Positions 1 to 9,158 of a DNA stretch of 21,937 nt are shown in pieces. Position 1 is the first letter of the stretch. Each line of letters begins with the position of its first letter. Origin of the DNA: Rhizophagus sp. LPA8_4_AMF (Eukaryota > Glomeromycota > Glomeromycetes > Glomerales > Glomeraceae); contig JADRCO010001155.1 of assembly GCA_021464525.1 (NCBI GenBank), forward strand, positions 1 to 21,937, given 5' to 3'. The notes beneath the pieces are model-generated. The model saw nothing but the letters and a program-made list of their open reading frames with translations. It was not told the DNA's origin and made no database searches. The translations under genes and the position numbers were made by a program.

Positions 1-118
1 TTTACATTTTCTCATCATCATTTTCGCTCCCTTATTACCACTTTCATTTCTTTTATCATCAATTTCATTTCTTTGTGTTTTTCATCATCACTTTTGCTCC
101 ATTATCATCCAAGTATAA
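1..118. repeat. imperfect pyrimidine-rich tandem repeat, period about 70 bp
   Basis: Two similar blocks, each made of TCATCATCA followed by TTTYGCTCC, begin near positions 13 and 83. Between them lie further ATCATC and TTTCATTTCTTT tracts. No open frame runs through it on either strand for more than about 15 codons. It may be a decayed minisatellite or simple-sequence DNA. Confidence 0.3.
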
Positions 119-1187
119 TGCATACAGTATAAGTAAATATAGATAATCACCATGGATGGTTCCCCCATGGAAAATGGCCTCTTGTTTATACCAATCTTTA
201 AATAATTTCTAAAAAAGGATATACCCGATAAGTAGGATCGGCTTGCTGAAAGTAACATACGCAGTAGTATTGTAGCAAATTATACAATGATATATGAAAT
301 CACTGTGTAATAGTCCTAGTAATCAGTCGATCAATATTTGCCGAAGTATTATAATAATTTAAAAAAATTGTATCATTAAAATCTCTTAAGTCTCATTGTT
401 CATATTTTTTTATTATTCCCAATAAAATGTATTTTTAGACTTATCTTTCTATGATTTTGGCATTGTTAATCAGCGTTCATATTCTTTTATTTGACAAGTC
501 ATTTTCTCAATAGGACTAAAATTAGGTGCAATGTTTGCTAACCATTTATTTCTTTGAGACAAATTAGCAGATTTTTCTCTAAATAAAGAAAAATATTAGT
601 AGAAATTTTTTTTTATTGAAACTCTCTCACATTATAACTTTTTAACCGTGAATACCAGCTTTGCTAATAAGGGAAATATTATTTATGGAGATGCTCTTAA
701 GCTAAAAATCTTATATGAAAATCTATAACACAATATTGAATGATAAAAATTTATAAAATATCCAAGTAATATTTTCACCTGATATGGAAGATACAAAAAT
801 ATATATTAGACTGTTAAGGCAAATTTAACAAATAATATACCTAATTGATTGAGAACATGCCTGCCTGTAATGTTCCATTTCATTCCTGTTATATATTTCT
901 AGGCGTAACTTATGTATACGGTATGTAAGTACTTAAAGTAAAATGTTGATATGTTGAAGTATAATTTTTAATATATTGCATATTAACTTCCATTTATTAA
1001 AAGCTAAAAAAAATCTGCAATTATCTTATCAAGATATATTTTTAGGGAAAATTTTTCATTGAAACTTTTTTAAAGTATTGGTACGTAACCATTTTTACAA
1101 ACATTAGATTCCTGAATTTTTTTACTCTATAGTCTATATATCAATAATGATGATGCCGATGATGCGCGTTAACTCAAACACTAACGT
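119..1187. other. AT-rich stretch with no recognisable gene
   Basis: I read both strands and saw no convincing exon, RNA gene or mobile element. The stretch is dominated by A/T runs and short accidental frames. The only locally GC-richer piece is CCATGGATGGTTCCCCCATGG at about 150-170, an imperfect palindrome made of two CCATGG sites. Confidence 0.4.
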
Positions 1188-1253
1188 AAAAAAAAAAAAA
1201 AAAAAGCTGAAAGGTATTAGCCATGTTGAACTGCTGGACGGTTCAGCTTTTTT
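1188..1253. repeat. A18 run followed by a 12-bp-arm hairpin
   Basis: Positions 1188-1205 are 18 consecutive A. The 3' end of that run joins GCTGAA to form the left arm (1200-1211) of a perfect inverted repeat with TTCAGCTTTTTT (1242-1253). A nested TGAAC/GTTCA pair (1227-1231/1241-1245) could form an alternative stem. The hairpin overlaps the end of the decayed minus-strand frame at 1217-1405. It could be a transcript 3'-end structure or chance in AT-rich DNA. Confidence 0.35.
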
Positions 1254-1670
1254 CTCACAATTGATGAATATTCTATTGGGCTAGAATTGCCAAAATCCTG
1301 TAACTTCAGCGTATTAACTTCAATATTTTGGTTTGGCCTTATTTGGTAATCGCCAAAAACGTGAATCTTGTCAAAGTATATTTTAAGTTTTCGTAATGTG
1401 CTTGATTATAATAATGATCTTTTTGTTAAACAATTATTTTTTATATTGTTGGAGACGATATAATTGATATAGAAAATATTTAATATTTGTAGGGACTTAC
1501 CATGTTGATTCTTCTTGGTTGGAATCGCACTTGAATGTTTTATTCATTGTCTGCTTCTAATTAATTGAGATCCGTGATTGATGTTCGGCCGACATTATCT
1601 GTAATTCTATTCTTCTTCCGATCTGGGTAAAATTATGGAGTATTTTTTGGCCCACAATTTGACACGAGTC
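1217..1670 (-). pseudogene. decayed spliced gene fragment, family not recognised
   Basis: On the minus strand a TTTTTTTAG acceptor-like site precedes 1670, and a strong ATG|GTAAGT donor ends the segment at 1501. After about 95 nt of intron-like sequence an open frame of 62 codons runs from 1405 to a TAA at 1217-1219. It contains IYFDKIHVFGDYQIRPNQN and later IEYSSIVRKKLN. The 1501-1670 piece looks coding in overlapping fragments (TRVKLWAKKYSIILP, then NVGRTSITDLN and NIQVRFQPRRIN) but needs frame changes and has TAA where CAA would fit twice. Base composition is less AT-rich than its surroundings. There is no usable ATG. I do not recognise the protein. It may be an old cellular gene or part of a transposon, and chance cannot be excluded for any single piece. 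Confidence 0.4.
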
Positions 1671-2711
1671 CTAAAAAAATTTTTGGTTTAAGTGTTACAT
1701 ACCTTACCATACATCATTACATCATAGCTTTTGTAAAAATTTTGGTAAAATTTTTCTAATATTAGGTTCAGGATATATTTCTTATTTTATATACTTTATA
1801 CATCAACAATGTTAAACTCTAATATGAAAATAAAAAAAAACATTTCTTTACAAGTTCACGAATACGGACCATTCAATTATGGAATAATTGAACACAGGAT
1901 GTGATTGTGTGAAAAATTGCAAGGGAGAGCTTTTTTTTATTATATCTTGAACACTTCTTGAACGACCTTAATTGTTTATTTTTATTTTTTTATATAGTAA
2001 GCTATTATGATGAGTGATTCATACACTCGTACTATAATTAATATTAGTTTGGAATTTATATAATAATAGATAACATAAACATGAAACTTTCTAATTAGAG
2101 GGTGAGATTAAATTCGATCAAAAATTTGTATAAATACTATTTTGATGTATGTGAAGACAAAGGTTGAGTGTTCAAACCAATATTTAATTAAACTTGAATG
2201 ATAAACTTTTTTTTGCATTCTTACAAGTTTGAATGATTATTATTTACATACATATCTCTAATTTCCTCATTCAAATACGTGACTTTTTTCAAATATACAC
2301 TAGTATTGGTCAATGATGTACATGAATAAAAAAGCTTTTGCAATTAAAATTTACATATTAATAGCACCAAAAAATTATAATTAGATAAAATGAATGCATT
2401 ATTTTGTTGCATTCCATAATATAATATTTTTAAATACAAAATAAAAATTTATAATAAGTTTATTTATTCAATAAATATATAATTTAAACATAAGAATTCT
2501 ATTTGATGTTCATTTTTATCCTTACTTGATAAATACCATTCCAATTTTGATATATTTTAAAAAAAATTTGCAACTCAATTATAGAAAAGTAAAAGAAAAG
2601 TAATAAATCTATTAAATAACATTTTAAAAACTATGATGCATGCTAGATAAATTTAAATTTTACCACATCAATCTAATTTACAATTTATTAGAATCATAGT
2701 TATCTATTTGT
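1671..2711. other. AT-rich 3' flank of kinase locus A
   Basis: There is no gene-like frame here. Part of it is shared with the flank of locus C. The segment at 2161-2226 (TTGAGTGTTCAAA, AAACTTGAATGATAA, then a T run and TTTGCATTC) closely matches 15852-15922, and TTTTGTTGCATTCCA at about 2403-2417 matches a site near 16085. The conserved order suggests that the 3' flank was duplicated together with the kinase gene. Confidence 0.5.
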
Positions 2712-2801
2712 GAATATCAATTTCTTAAGAAATATCAATTTGTTGAGAAATATCAGTTTGTTGAGAAATATCTATTTGTTGAGAAATTTCAATTTATTGA
2801 G
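2712..2801 (-). repeat. 18-bp tandem repeat, five copies, encoding SQQIDI on the minus strand
   Basis: Five consecutive 18-bp copies start at 2712, 2730, 2748, 2766 and 2784 (consensus AAATATCAATTTGTTGAG on the plus strand). Read on the minus strand in the frame entered by the predicted last splice of locus A, they encode SQQIDI-like hexapeptides. Locus C has the same repeat in its intact terminal exon. In locus A the first copy carries CAA to TAA, so the remaining copies would not be translated, and a second stop lies further on. Confidence 0.75.
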
Positions 2802-2804
2802 ATT
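2794..2804 (-). CDS. Locus A exon 9 (shortened terminal exon)
   Basis: A donor in EFS|GTATTG and an acceptor AAAAAG|AATC enclose a 79-nt intron, as in loci B and C. The exon then reads E-S-Q-stop, and the stop replaces Gln in the first SQQIDI copy. If the intron were retained the protein would instead end GIG after 2884. Confidence 0.5.
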
Positions 2805-2883
2805 CTTTTTAATAAAATGAGTTAAAATTAATATCAATATTTACAAAGTAAATAAATAAATAAATAAAATTATTAACCAATAC

Positions 2884-3756
2884 CTGAAAATTCTTTGCTT
2901 ATTATATCATCATTTTGCTCATAATAATCATCAGAATTTTTTGGTTCAGGAAGATTATTAAAATTGAGCTTTCTACTTACATAAATAGCTCCTGAATGTG
3001 GTTTATATGATAAACCTAAATTACTTACATATATACTACCATTTGACAAATCATTATTTATTTTATCTGCTTCTTTAATTTGATTTTGAATTTCCGCTTT
3101 CCCATAAAACAGTTCAAATTTCCATTTGTCTAAAATTCCTTTAATTTCAGCTGCTGTTGGTCTATTTAATGGACTTGCATTTAAGCATCTTTTAATCAAA
3201 TGCACAATTAGTTGTGGTACTTTAGTGTTAAATCTTGGCCTAATTCCTTGACAAATTTTGATTGCTAGGAATTCATCATGACTTATATCATGATATGGGG
3301 TAATCCAGAAATTACTTCGTACATAATTATACCAAAACTGTATATATCGGATGCCTTAGTATAATTTTGTCCTATTAGAATTTCAGGAGCTATATAAGGT
3401 AAAATACCATATACATTTTTCTTTGTATTTTCCGACTTATTATAATCTGCAGGTTTACATAAACCCATATCTGTTATAACAGTTTCATCCTCAAACTTTA
3501 ATATATTACCAATATGCAAATCTCGATGGATTAATTCCTCTTCATGAATACAACTAAGCTCAAATGCAATATTATATAAGTTAATAATTCTATCAACCCA
3601 AATTAGATTTTTATGATTTATATCCAAATAATTTCGTAAACTCCCATATTCTGCATAGTCCAAAACCATTGTATAATTTTCTGATACAGGATCCTGAGTC
3701 ATTCCATAAAATTTAATAGTTTTATAATTGGAATTCATTTTATGATGTAATATAGC
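2884..3756 (-). CDS. Locus A exon 8 (kinase C-lobe), one-base frameshift
   Basis: The exon begins AILHHKMNSNYKTIKFYGMT, then the hinge VLDYAEYGSLRNYLD, the catalytic loop HRDLHIGNIL (HRD codons at 3520-3528), TDMGLCKPAD in place of DFG, YIAPEIL and SDIYSFGIIMYEVISG. The run GGGG at 3297-3300 has five G in locus C (16858-16862). With one base missing, the frame leaves at SGLPHIMI and stops at 3283. With it restored, the frame joins the downstream RPRFN, RCLNASPLNRP, LPEPKNSDDYYEQ and ISKEFS segment. The exon is 873 nt, one short of the phase-1 length expected. Confidence 0.8.
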
Positions 3757-3830
3757 CTGTATAAGATACAAAATATAATGTTACAATACAATATTTAAAT
3801 TTTCATTAAATAATTAATTAACCGAAATAC

Positions 3831-4259
3831 CTCATTCATAAATTCCAATGAAATATTTTTTGAATTATTTAAATATTTCAGTGCTACTAACATATCTTTA
3901 TTGTATCTTTTCCAATTTTGATTCTCATTATCCCATTTTTCTATAGGTCCATCAATCCAATTTGCTTTATAAACTTTGGCAAATCCACCTTTTGCGATAT
4001 ACTCAATATTATAAAATCTATCATAAGAAATCCATTCTAATGCACTTGATAATTTGCTAGCTGTATGTGCTAACAGCTGAGTATCTTGAACAAATTTATC
4101 AATATCATTATTACCACTGGTCCAAATTTCAAAATTTCTTTGAAAATGTTGTGCATTACATATATAATTACACATTTCACAGCTTTCACTTAAAATCATC
4201 ATAAAATCTTTTGTTTCAGAATCTTGAGTTATTCCATAGAATTCGTAATTTTTTTTAAT
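3831..4259 (-). CDS. Locus A exon 7 (last N-lobe unit, kinase-competent type)
   Basis: The exon has 143 codons in phase 0. After CEMCNYIC and WTSGN it has a glycine-rich loop AKGGFAKVYKANW, beta3 VALKYL and the alpha-C glutamate region LEFMNE. It is the copy joined directly to the C-lobe exon, and it keeps the ATP-binding features that the upstream units lose. Confidence 0.78.
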
Positions 4260-4328
4260 CTGTAAATATAGTAATACATCCGTAAAATTAATAATTTTTA
4301 TATAATTTAAATAACAAATTAATCATAC

Positions 4329-4757
4329 CTCATTTATAAATTCTTTTGTTATATGTTTTGAATTATTCAATGTTTTCAGCATTACAATCATATTTTTATT
4401 GGATCTTTTCCAATTTTGGTTTACATTATCCCATCTTTATATATAACCATCAATCCAATTTGCTTTATACATTTTACTAGATTTATCATCTGCAATAAAT
4501 TTAATGTTATAAAATCTATCATAAGGCATCCATTCTAATGCATTTAATGTTCTATCAGATTTATGAACTGATAGTTGAGTTTCTTGAATAAATTTATCAA
4601 TATAATCATTGCCACTAGTCCAATTTTTAAAGTTTTGTTGAAAGTATTTTGCATTACATATTTGATTACACTTTTTACATTTATATTTTCCAACCATCAT
4701 ATAATTTTTTTTTTCTGGATCCTGAGTTATTCCATAATATTCCCAATTTATTTCAAC
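4329..4757 (-). CDS. Locus A exon 6 (N-lobe unit 6), with nonsense codon
   Basis: The exon is 429 nt in phase 0. It reads CKKCNQICNAKYFQ and WTSGN, then a lost glycine loop (DDKSSKMY). A TAA at 4437-4439 follows IDGYI, and the same frame continues as RWDNVNQNWKRSNKN to the donor. No frameshift is needed, so this is a point nonsense change at the position where unit 5 has GYMAR. Confidence 0.72.
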
Positions 4758-4820
4758 CTAAAATATAACATATTAGTAAAAATCTAATTTAACTTTATTA
4801 AATGATAAACATTATTGTAC

Positions 4821-5234
4821 CTTACTCATAAATTCTATTATAATATTTGAATTATCAAAACTTTTTAGTGCTACGGCTTCACTTTCATTTCTTCTCCAAC
4901 TTTGATTATAATTATCCCATCTAGCCATATATCCATCAATCCAATTTGCCTTATAAATATTACCAAACTTACCTGCTGCAATATATTTGACATCATAAAA
5001 TTTAGAATAAGGTATCCATTCTAATGCATGTGATATATCACTAATTTTATGAATTGATAGCTGAGTATTTTGAATAAATTTGTCAATATCATTATTACCG
5101 CTAGTCCAATCTATAAATTTCTGTTGAAAATGAATTGCATTACATATTTTATTGCACTTTTCACATTTGTTATTCAAAACCATTATATAATATTTTGTTT
5201 CTGGATCTTGAGTTATTCCAAAAGGTTTACAGAT
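4821..5234 (-). CDS. Locus A exon 5 (N-lobe unit 5)
   Basis: The exon has 138 codons in phase 0. Its head is ICKPFGITQDP, its Cys motif CEKCNKIC. The loop is AAGKFGNIY, and VALKSF keeps the usual VA(I/L)K pattern. It is one of the better preserved non-terminal units. Confidence 0.72.
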
Positions 5235-5298
5235 CTACAAATACAAATATATTAGTCGAAATTAAAAACTACTTTCACTGTTATTAAATTTATCATAC

Positions 5299-5715
5299 CT
5301 CATTTGTAAATTCTATTGTACCATTTTTTGAATTATTTAAACTTTTCAGAACTACATCTTCAATTCCACCTCTCATCCAATTTTGATTTTCATTATCCCA
5401 ATACTCTATTTTTCCATCAATCCAATTTGCTTTATACATTTCACCAAATTTATCTTTTGCAATATCATCTAATCTATCATAAGGCATCCATTCTAATGCA
5501 TTTGATATTTCACTGTCTTCATGAGCTGATAGTTGAGTATCTTGAATAAATCTATCAATATTATCATTACCACTAGTCCAATCTATAAATTTATGTTGAA
5601 AATGAATTGCATTACATATTTTATTGCAATATTTACATGTACCATCCAAAACTATCATATAATTATTTGTTATTGGATTCTGAGTTATTCCATGAAATTT
5701 GTGGCTAATTTTATC
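5299..5715 (-). CDS. Locus A exon 4 (N-lobe unit 4)
   Basis: The exon has 139 codons in phase 0. The Cys motif is CKYCNKIC. The strand before the glycine loop is shortened (YDRLDDIAKDKFGEMY lacks the usual YNIKYI), so this copy probably could not form a normal beta1 strand. The beta3 strand is VVLKSLN. Confidence 0.72.
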
Positions 5716-5789
5716 CTACAAATTGAACAATATGTCAGAAAAAGTAAATTTTAAAATTTTGTTGAGTAAGAAGCTTATTAGTATACTAC

Positions 5790-6212
5790 CTCATTTGTAA
5801 ATTCAAATGTAAGATCATTTGGAGTATTTAAAATTTTCAAATTCACAAACATATTAAGATTTTCTCTTTTCCAATTTTGATTAACATTATCCCAATATAT
5901 TATATTTCCATCAATCCAATTTGCTCTATACACTTCACCAAACTCATCTTTTGAAATACATTTAATATTATAAAATCTATCACAAGGTATCCATTCTAAT
6001 GCTTCATTTGTATAATTATGAGCTGTTAGCTGAGTATCTTGAATAAATCTATCAATATCATCATTACCACTAGTCCAATCTATAAATTTATGTTGAAAAT
6101 GAATTGCATTACATATTTTATTGCAATTTTTACATGTACTATCCAAAACTATCATATAATATTTTGTTATTGGATACTGAGTTATTCCATAAAATTTGTG
6201 GCCAATTTTATC
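5790..6212 (-). CDS. Locus A exon 3 (N-lobe unit 3)
   Basis: The exon has 141 codons in phase 0. It starts DKIGHKFYGITQYP, then the Cys motif CKNCNKIC, WTSGN, loop KDEFGEVY and VNLKILN. The upstream intron and exon head are almost the same as those of unit 4, including DKI(G/S)HKF. Confidence 0.75.
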
Positions 6213-6286
6213 CTACAAATTGAACAATATGTCAGAAAAAAAAAATTTGAAAATTTTGTTGAATAATAAACTAATTAGTATACTAC

Positions 6287-6715
6287 CTTATTTACAAGTT
6301 CAAGTGTAAGATCATTTGGAGTATTTAAACTTTTCAAATTCACAAACATATTAAGGTTTTCTCTTTTCCAATTTTGATTAACATTATCCCAACATATTAT
6401 ATTTCCATCAATCCAATTTGCTCTATACACTTCACCAAACTCATCTTTTGAAATACATTTAATATTACAAAATCTATCACAAGGTATCCATTCTAATGCA
6501 TTGTTTACTATAAAATCGGTATTTTCTGATAGCTGTGTATCTTGAATGAATTTATCAATATCATTATTACCACTGGTCCAATCTATAAATTTCTGCTGAA
6601 AATGAATTGCATTACATATTCTATCGCACTTTTTGCATTTATTATTCAAACCCATCATATAATTTTTTGTTTCTGGATCCTGAGTCATTCCATAAAATTC
6701 ATGTTCAATTTTAAT
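6287..6715 (-). CDS. Locus A exon 2 (N-lobe unit 2)
   Basis: The exon has 143 codons and is phase 0 at both ends. It opens with the hinge piece FYGMTQDPETKNYMM, then CKKCDRICNAIHFQ, WTSGN and IDKFIQ. The loop is KDEFGEVY and the beta3 strand is VNLKSLN. It is very similar to units 1 and 3, which marks them as recent copies. Confidence 0.75.
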
Positions 6716-6789
6716 CTACAAATGTAATAATAAGTTAGAAAAATAAAATTTTAAAATTTTGTTGAATAATAAGCTTATTAGTATACTAC

Positions 6790-7158
6790 CTTATTTGCAA
6801 GTTCAAATGTAAGATTATTTGGAGTATTTAAACTTTTCAAATTCACAAACATATTAAGATTTTTTCTTTCACAATATTGATTTATATCATCCCTTCCATC
6901 AATCCAATTTGCTCTATACACTTCACCAAACTCATCTTTTGAAATATATTTAATTTCATAAAATCTATCATAAGGTATCCATTCTAATACTTTCTTTATA
7001 TCTTGATGAGCTGATAGCTGAGTAACTTGAATAAATTTATCAATTTTATCATTACCACTAGTCCAATTTTTGAAATTTTGTTGAAAACTCATTGCATAAC
7101 ATATGCGATTACATTTTCCACATATCTCGTATGGCTTAACTAGCCCAAAAGAATCCAT
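6790..7158 (-). CDS. Locus A exon 1 (N-lobe unit 1, start exon)
   Basis: The exon has 123 codons. It begins MDSFGLVKPYEICGKC, so the Cys motif follows the start within about 15 residues. It continues with FQQNFKNWTSGN, IDKFIQ, LEWIPYDRF, a weakened glycine loop (KDEFGEVY), ANWIDG and a VNLKSLN beta3 strand. The linker after ANWIDG is shorter than in other units. The His of the Cys motif is Ser here. An in-frame TTG lies two codons before the ATG but is not a likely start in a nuclear fungal gene. Confidence 0.75.
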
Positions 7159-7360
7159 GAGCAAGAATTTTGCAATGTATAAATATTCAGTTTAAGAGGA
7201 TAATTAAAAATAAAAATATTTGTGCAGGTTAAAAAGTGGAAAAAATATTGTTTCGTTCCGAGGTCATATAAATAGAAAGTCAAACATGTAACAATCACGT
7301 GTTATGAATATCATGTGACTTGCATTAAAGAAATCACGTACATCATTGTAATGCCGGCTG
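7159..7360 (-). promoter_or_regulatory. putative promoter of locus A with clustered CACGTG-like sites
   Basis: Upstream of the ATG at 7158 there is a TATA-like TATTTATATG (rc of 7264-7273). A cluster of TCACGTG (7295-7301), TCATGTGAC (7311-7319) and TCACGTAC (7334-7341) follows. CACGTG is the usual core of fungal bHLH (Pho4/Cbf1-type) sites. The same 11-mer ACAATCACGTG occurs at 11011-11021. No binding evidence exists here; this is motif reading only. Confidence 0.3.
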
Positions 7361-8206
7361 GATTTGTTGAATACCAATTGAATTATACATAAGTCATAGA
7401 AAGATGTATGGAGCCGGTCTTTCACAAATTTCGAGCTCTTCTACAACAAAAAATATCGAAATGATTCTTTAGTTTACGTGTTTCCGCCGGCGCAGTAACA
7501 GTAAATACACTATTACACAGAATTCTTGGCAAACAACGATTTGTTACTCCAATGCATAATAATTATACGCTGCAAAGCACAACTTTTGGGGTGTTAAAAA
7601 AGAATAAGAGCAGCAATGTCACAACCCTGTCACACTTTCCATTCGAAAAAATCACACGTTACCAAATTTTCGTGTGAAGGCTGTTTTTGTACGTCAAAAA
7701 ACTAATTGCGGAAATGCTTATTGACGTAACACGAAATTCCGAAACATTATGAAGTACGTTGTGAGAAGTAGAATACGATATACAAGTGTAAAGTGTAACC
7801 AATGCTTTATCATCAAAATATCAAAATAATCATATGAATAATAAAAATATTTTTAAATCTACGACCAAAAAATCAAAAATTTTTTTATTTTAAATGACAC
7901 TTTTTTAAATGACATCTATTGTATACCTAGGATCTTTTTTTCATTATTTGTTTCAGGATAGATGGATACTATATAATATATTTTTTTTATTAAGATAAAA
8001 GTCATTGTTTTTCCATTTTATCCTTTTAAATTTTCGACAAAAGATTTGTTTAATCGACATAGCCACGTTTATTGTTAACTTGCATGTTTTTCATTTTCAT
8101 ATTTTTTTTTTATTTGAAAAAAGAAAATTTTTTTTTGTGTTTAATAAAAACCCGAAGAAAAAACCTGATTCGTATGGTTCGTGCTTATATTTTCCATTTT
8201 AGTTTA
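7361..8206. other. gene-poor spacer, with a GC-richer patch at 7340-7790
   Basis: The patch 7340-7790 is clearly less AT-rich than its surroundings and has open stretches of about 45 codons on both strands. One is on the minus strand from about 7552 to 7415 (contains TVTAPAETRKLKNHF). None has a start or clear splice frame. It may be upstream regulatory DNA or a decayed exon. From 7800 to 8206 the sequence is A/T runs with no gene. Confidence 0.35.
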
Positions 8207-8237
8207 GATCACTTTTTCTGGGTCCTATGAACCCGCA

Positions 8238-8318
8238 GTAGAAATATTTATTAATAAAATAGACGTAGAAATATTTATTAATAAAATAGACGTAGAAATA
8301 TTTATTAATAAATTAGAC
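8238..8318. repeat. 27-bp tandem repeat, three copies
   Basis: Copies at 8238-8264, 8265-8291 and 8292-8318 have the unit GTAGAAATATTTATTAATAAA plus ATAGAC. The first two are identical and the third has one change. They lie in the left arm of the inverted-repeat element, and its right arm has only one corresponding unit. Confidence 0.9.
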
Positions 8319-8958
8319 AAGGTTAAAAAAATGTTTTATTTTGACGAAAATAGACTTAGGCTTTTTCTTTTTATCATAGGTAACAAATGTATAAATAGTC
8401 AATATTATTTTATTTTATTTTCTAAATTTTAATTTATTAATTCTCACATAATGAAAAAAAAATCTTTTTTTTAACGTATCGGTATGTATACATATATGTA
8501 TTCTTTTTTATGTATATACTGTATACAAGACTTATTTTGTGTAAGCATTGATGCTTTTGTTTATCTAAAATGTCGACATTTTTTTTCTCAAATGTTGTAC
8601 TTTTTTTCTCCAATGTAGTACAAGAAAATAAATAAAATAGTAAAAGGTAACAAGCAAAAAAGAGAAATTAATAATTGGTTTTTTTTCTCATAGAAAAAAG
8701 AGTATTGAAAAAGAACTTCCTAAAAGAAAAAAAAAATAGTATTTATTTTACGTTTTATTTTTTTTTATTAAAATTGATGAAAATTTAATACAAAAAAATA
8801 AAATTTTTTTTTCGCCCTACGCCCCAAAAATACTAGCAGTTGTAATAGTAATAATTAATAAAGATAATAATAAAATTTCCGTGAAAAATAAAAAAAAGAG
8901 AACAAATGATTATGCATGATCTGACGAAAAAATTGATGTAGTTGACTGTAGCAAAAAA

Positions 8959-9158
8959 TATATAAAAGCCGAATTGCATATCATCTATGAAACATAGTAT
9001 TGTAAATAATTAAATTTATAATGAAGTTGCCAAAAGAACAAAGGTTCTCTACAAGAATGATAAGTCAGGTGATACGTATTTGTGAGACGTACGTGAGAGA
9101 TTTTTCTTATTATTATTTATTTGGTGGGGTTATTGTTTCACAAAAAATTGAAAATTAA
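8959..9158 (+). other. TATA-like site followed by a 45-codon open frame
   Basis: TATATAAAAG at 8959-8968 lies 52 nt before an ATG at 9021. That opens a 45-residue frame (MKLPKEQRFSTRMISQVIR at its start) ending in TAA at 9156-9158. A donor-like GTACGTGAG occurs inside it. There is no signal peptide, no known domain and no supporting homology, so this is at most a candidate first exon or element-internal transcript. Confidence 0.15.

Larger units (their letters stand above)
2794..7158 (-). pseudogene. Locus A: tandem N-lobe TKL-type protein kinase, nine exons, broken by two lesions
   Basis: Predicted exons, 5' to 3': 6790-7158, 6287-6715, 5790-6212, 5299-5715, 4821-5234, 4329-4757, 3831-4259, 2884-3756 and 2794-2804. 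Introns are 63-79 nt and GT-AG. All are phase 0 except the last, which is phase 1. The start ATG at 7156-7158 is chosen because the first exon then opens directly into the Cys motif and lacks the hinge segment found at the head of every later unit. Seven repeated N-lobe exons lead into a kinase C-lobe with HRDLHIGNIL, TDMG and APE. The family is TKL-like Ser/Thr/Tyr kinase, presumably cytosolic, since no signal peptide or membrane segment is seen. An in-frame TAA (4437-4439) and a one-base deletion in a G run (3297-3300) break the frame. Either could be real decay or a sequence error. Confidence 0.8.

Noticed and set aside
2150..2230. Possible tRNA B-box (GTTCAAACC) near 2173 and its copy near 15860
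   Set aside because: No A-box or foldable cloverleaf surrounds it. It is part of the flank shared by loci A and C.
4575..6727. Repeated plus-strand open frames of hydrophobic, membrane-like peptides (INIIITTSPIYKFLLKM type) in each locus A unit
   Set aside because: They lie antisense to the conserved WTSGN/Cys part of each unit and recur only because the unit is repeated. Their limits do not match exon ends, and the minus-strand frame carries the family motifs.
4329..7158. Units as separate small zinc-finger-like genes
   Set aside because: Only the first exon has a sensible start. Every other unit is bounded by an acceptor and a donor in the same phase and begins mid-domain at the kinase hinge.
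7483..7745. Possible heat-shock or stress elements (TTC/GAA pairs, GC-rich CCGCCGGCG)
   Set aside because: The spacing does not match a heat-shock element, and no start lies close enough.
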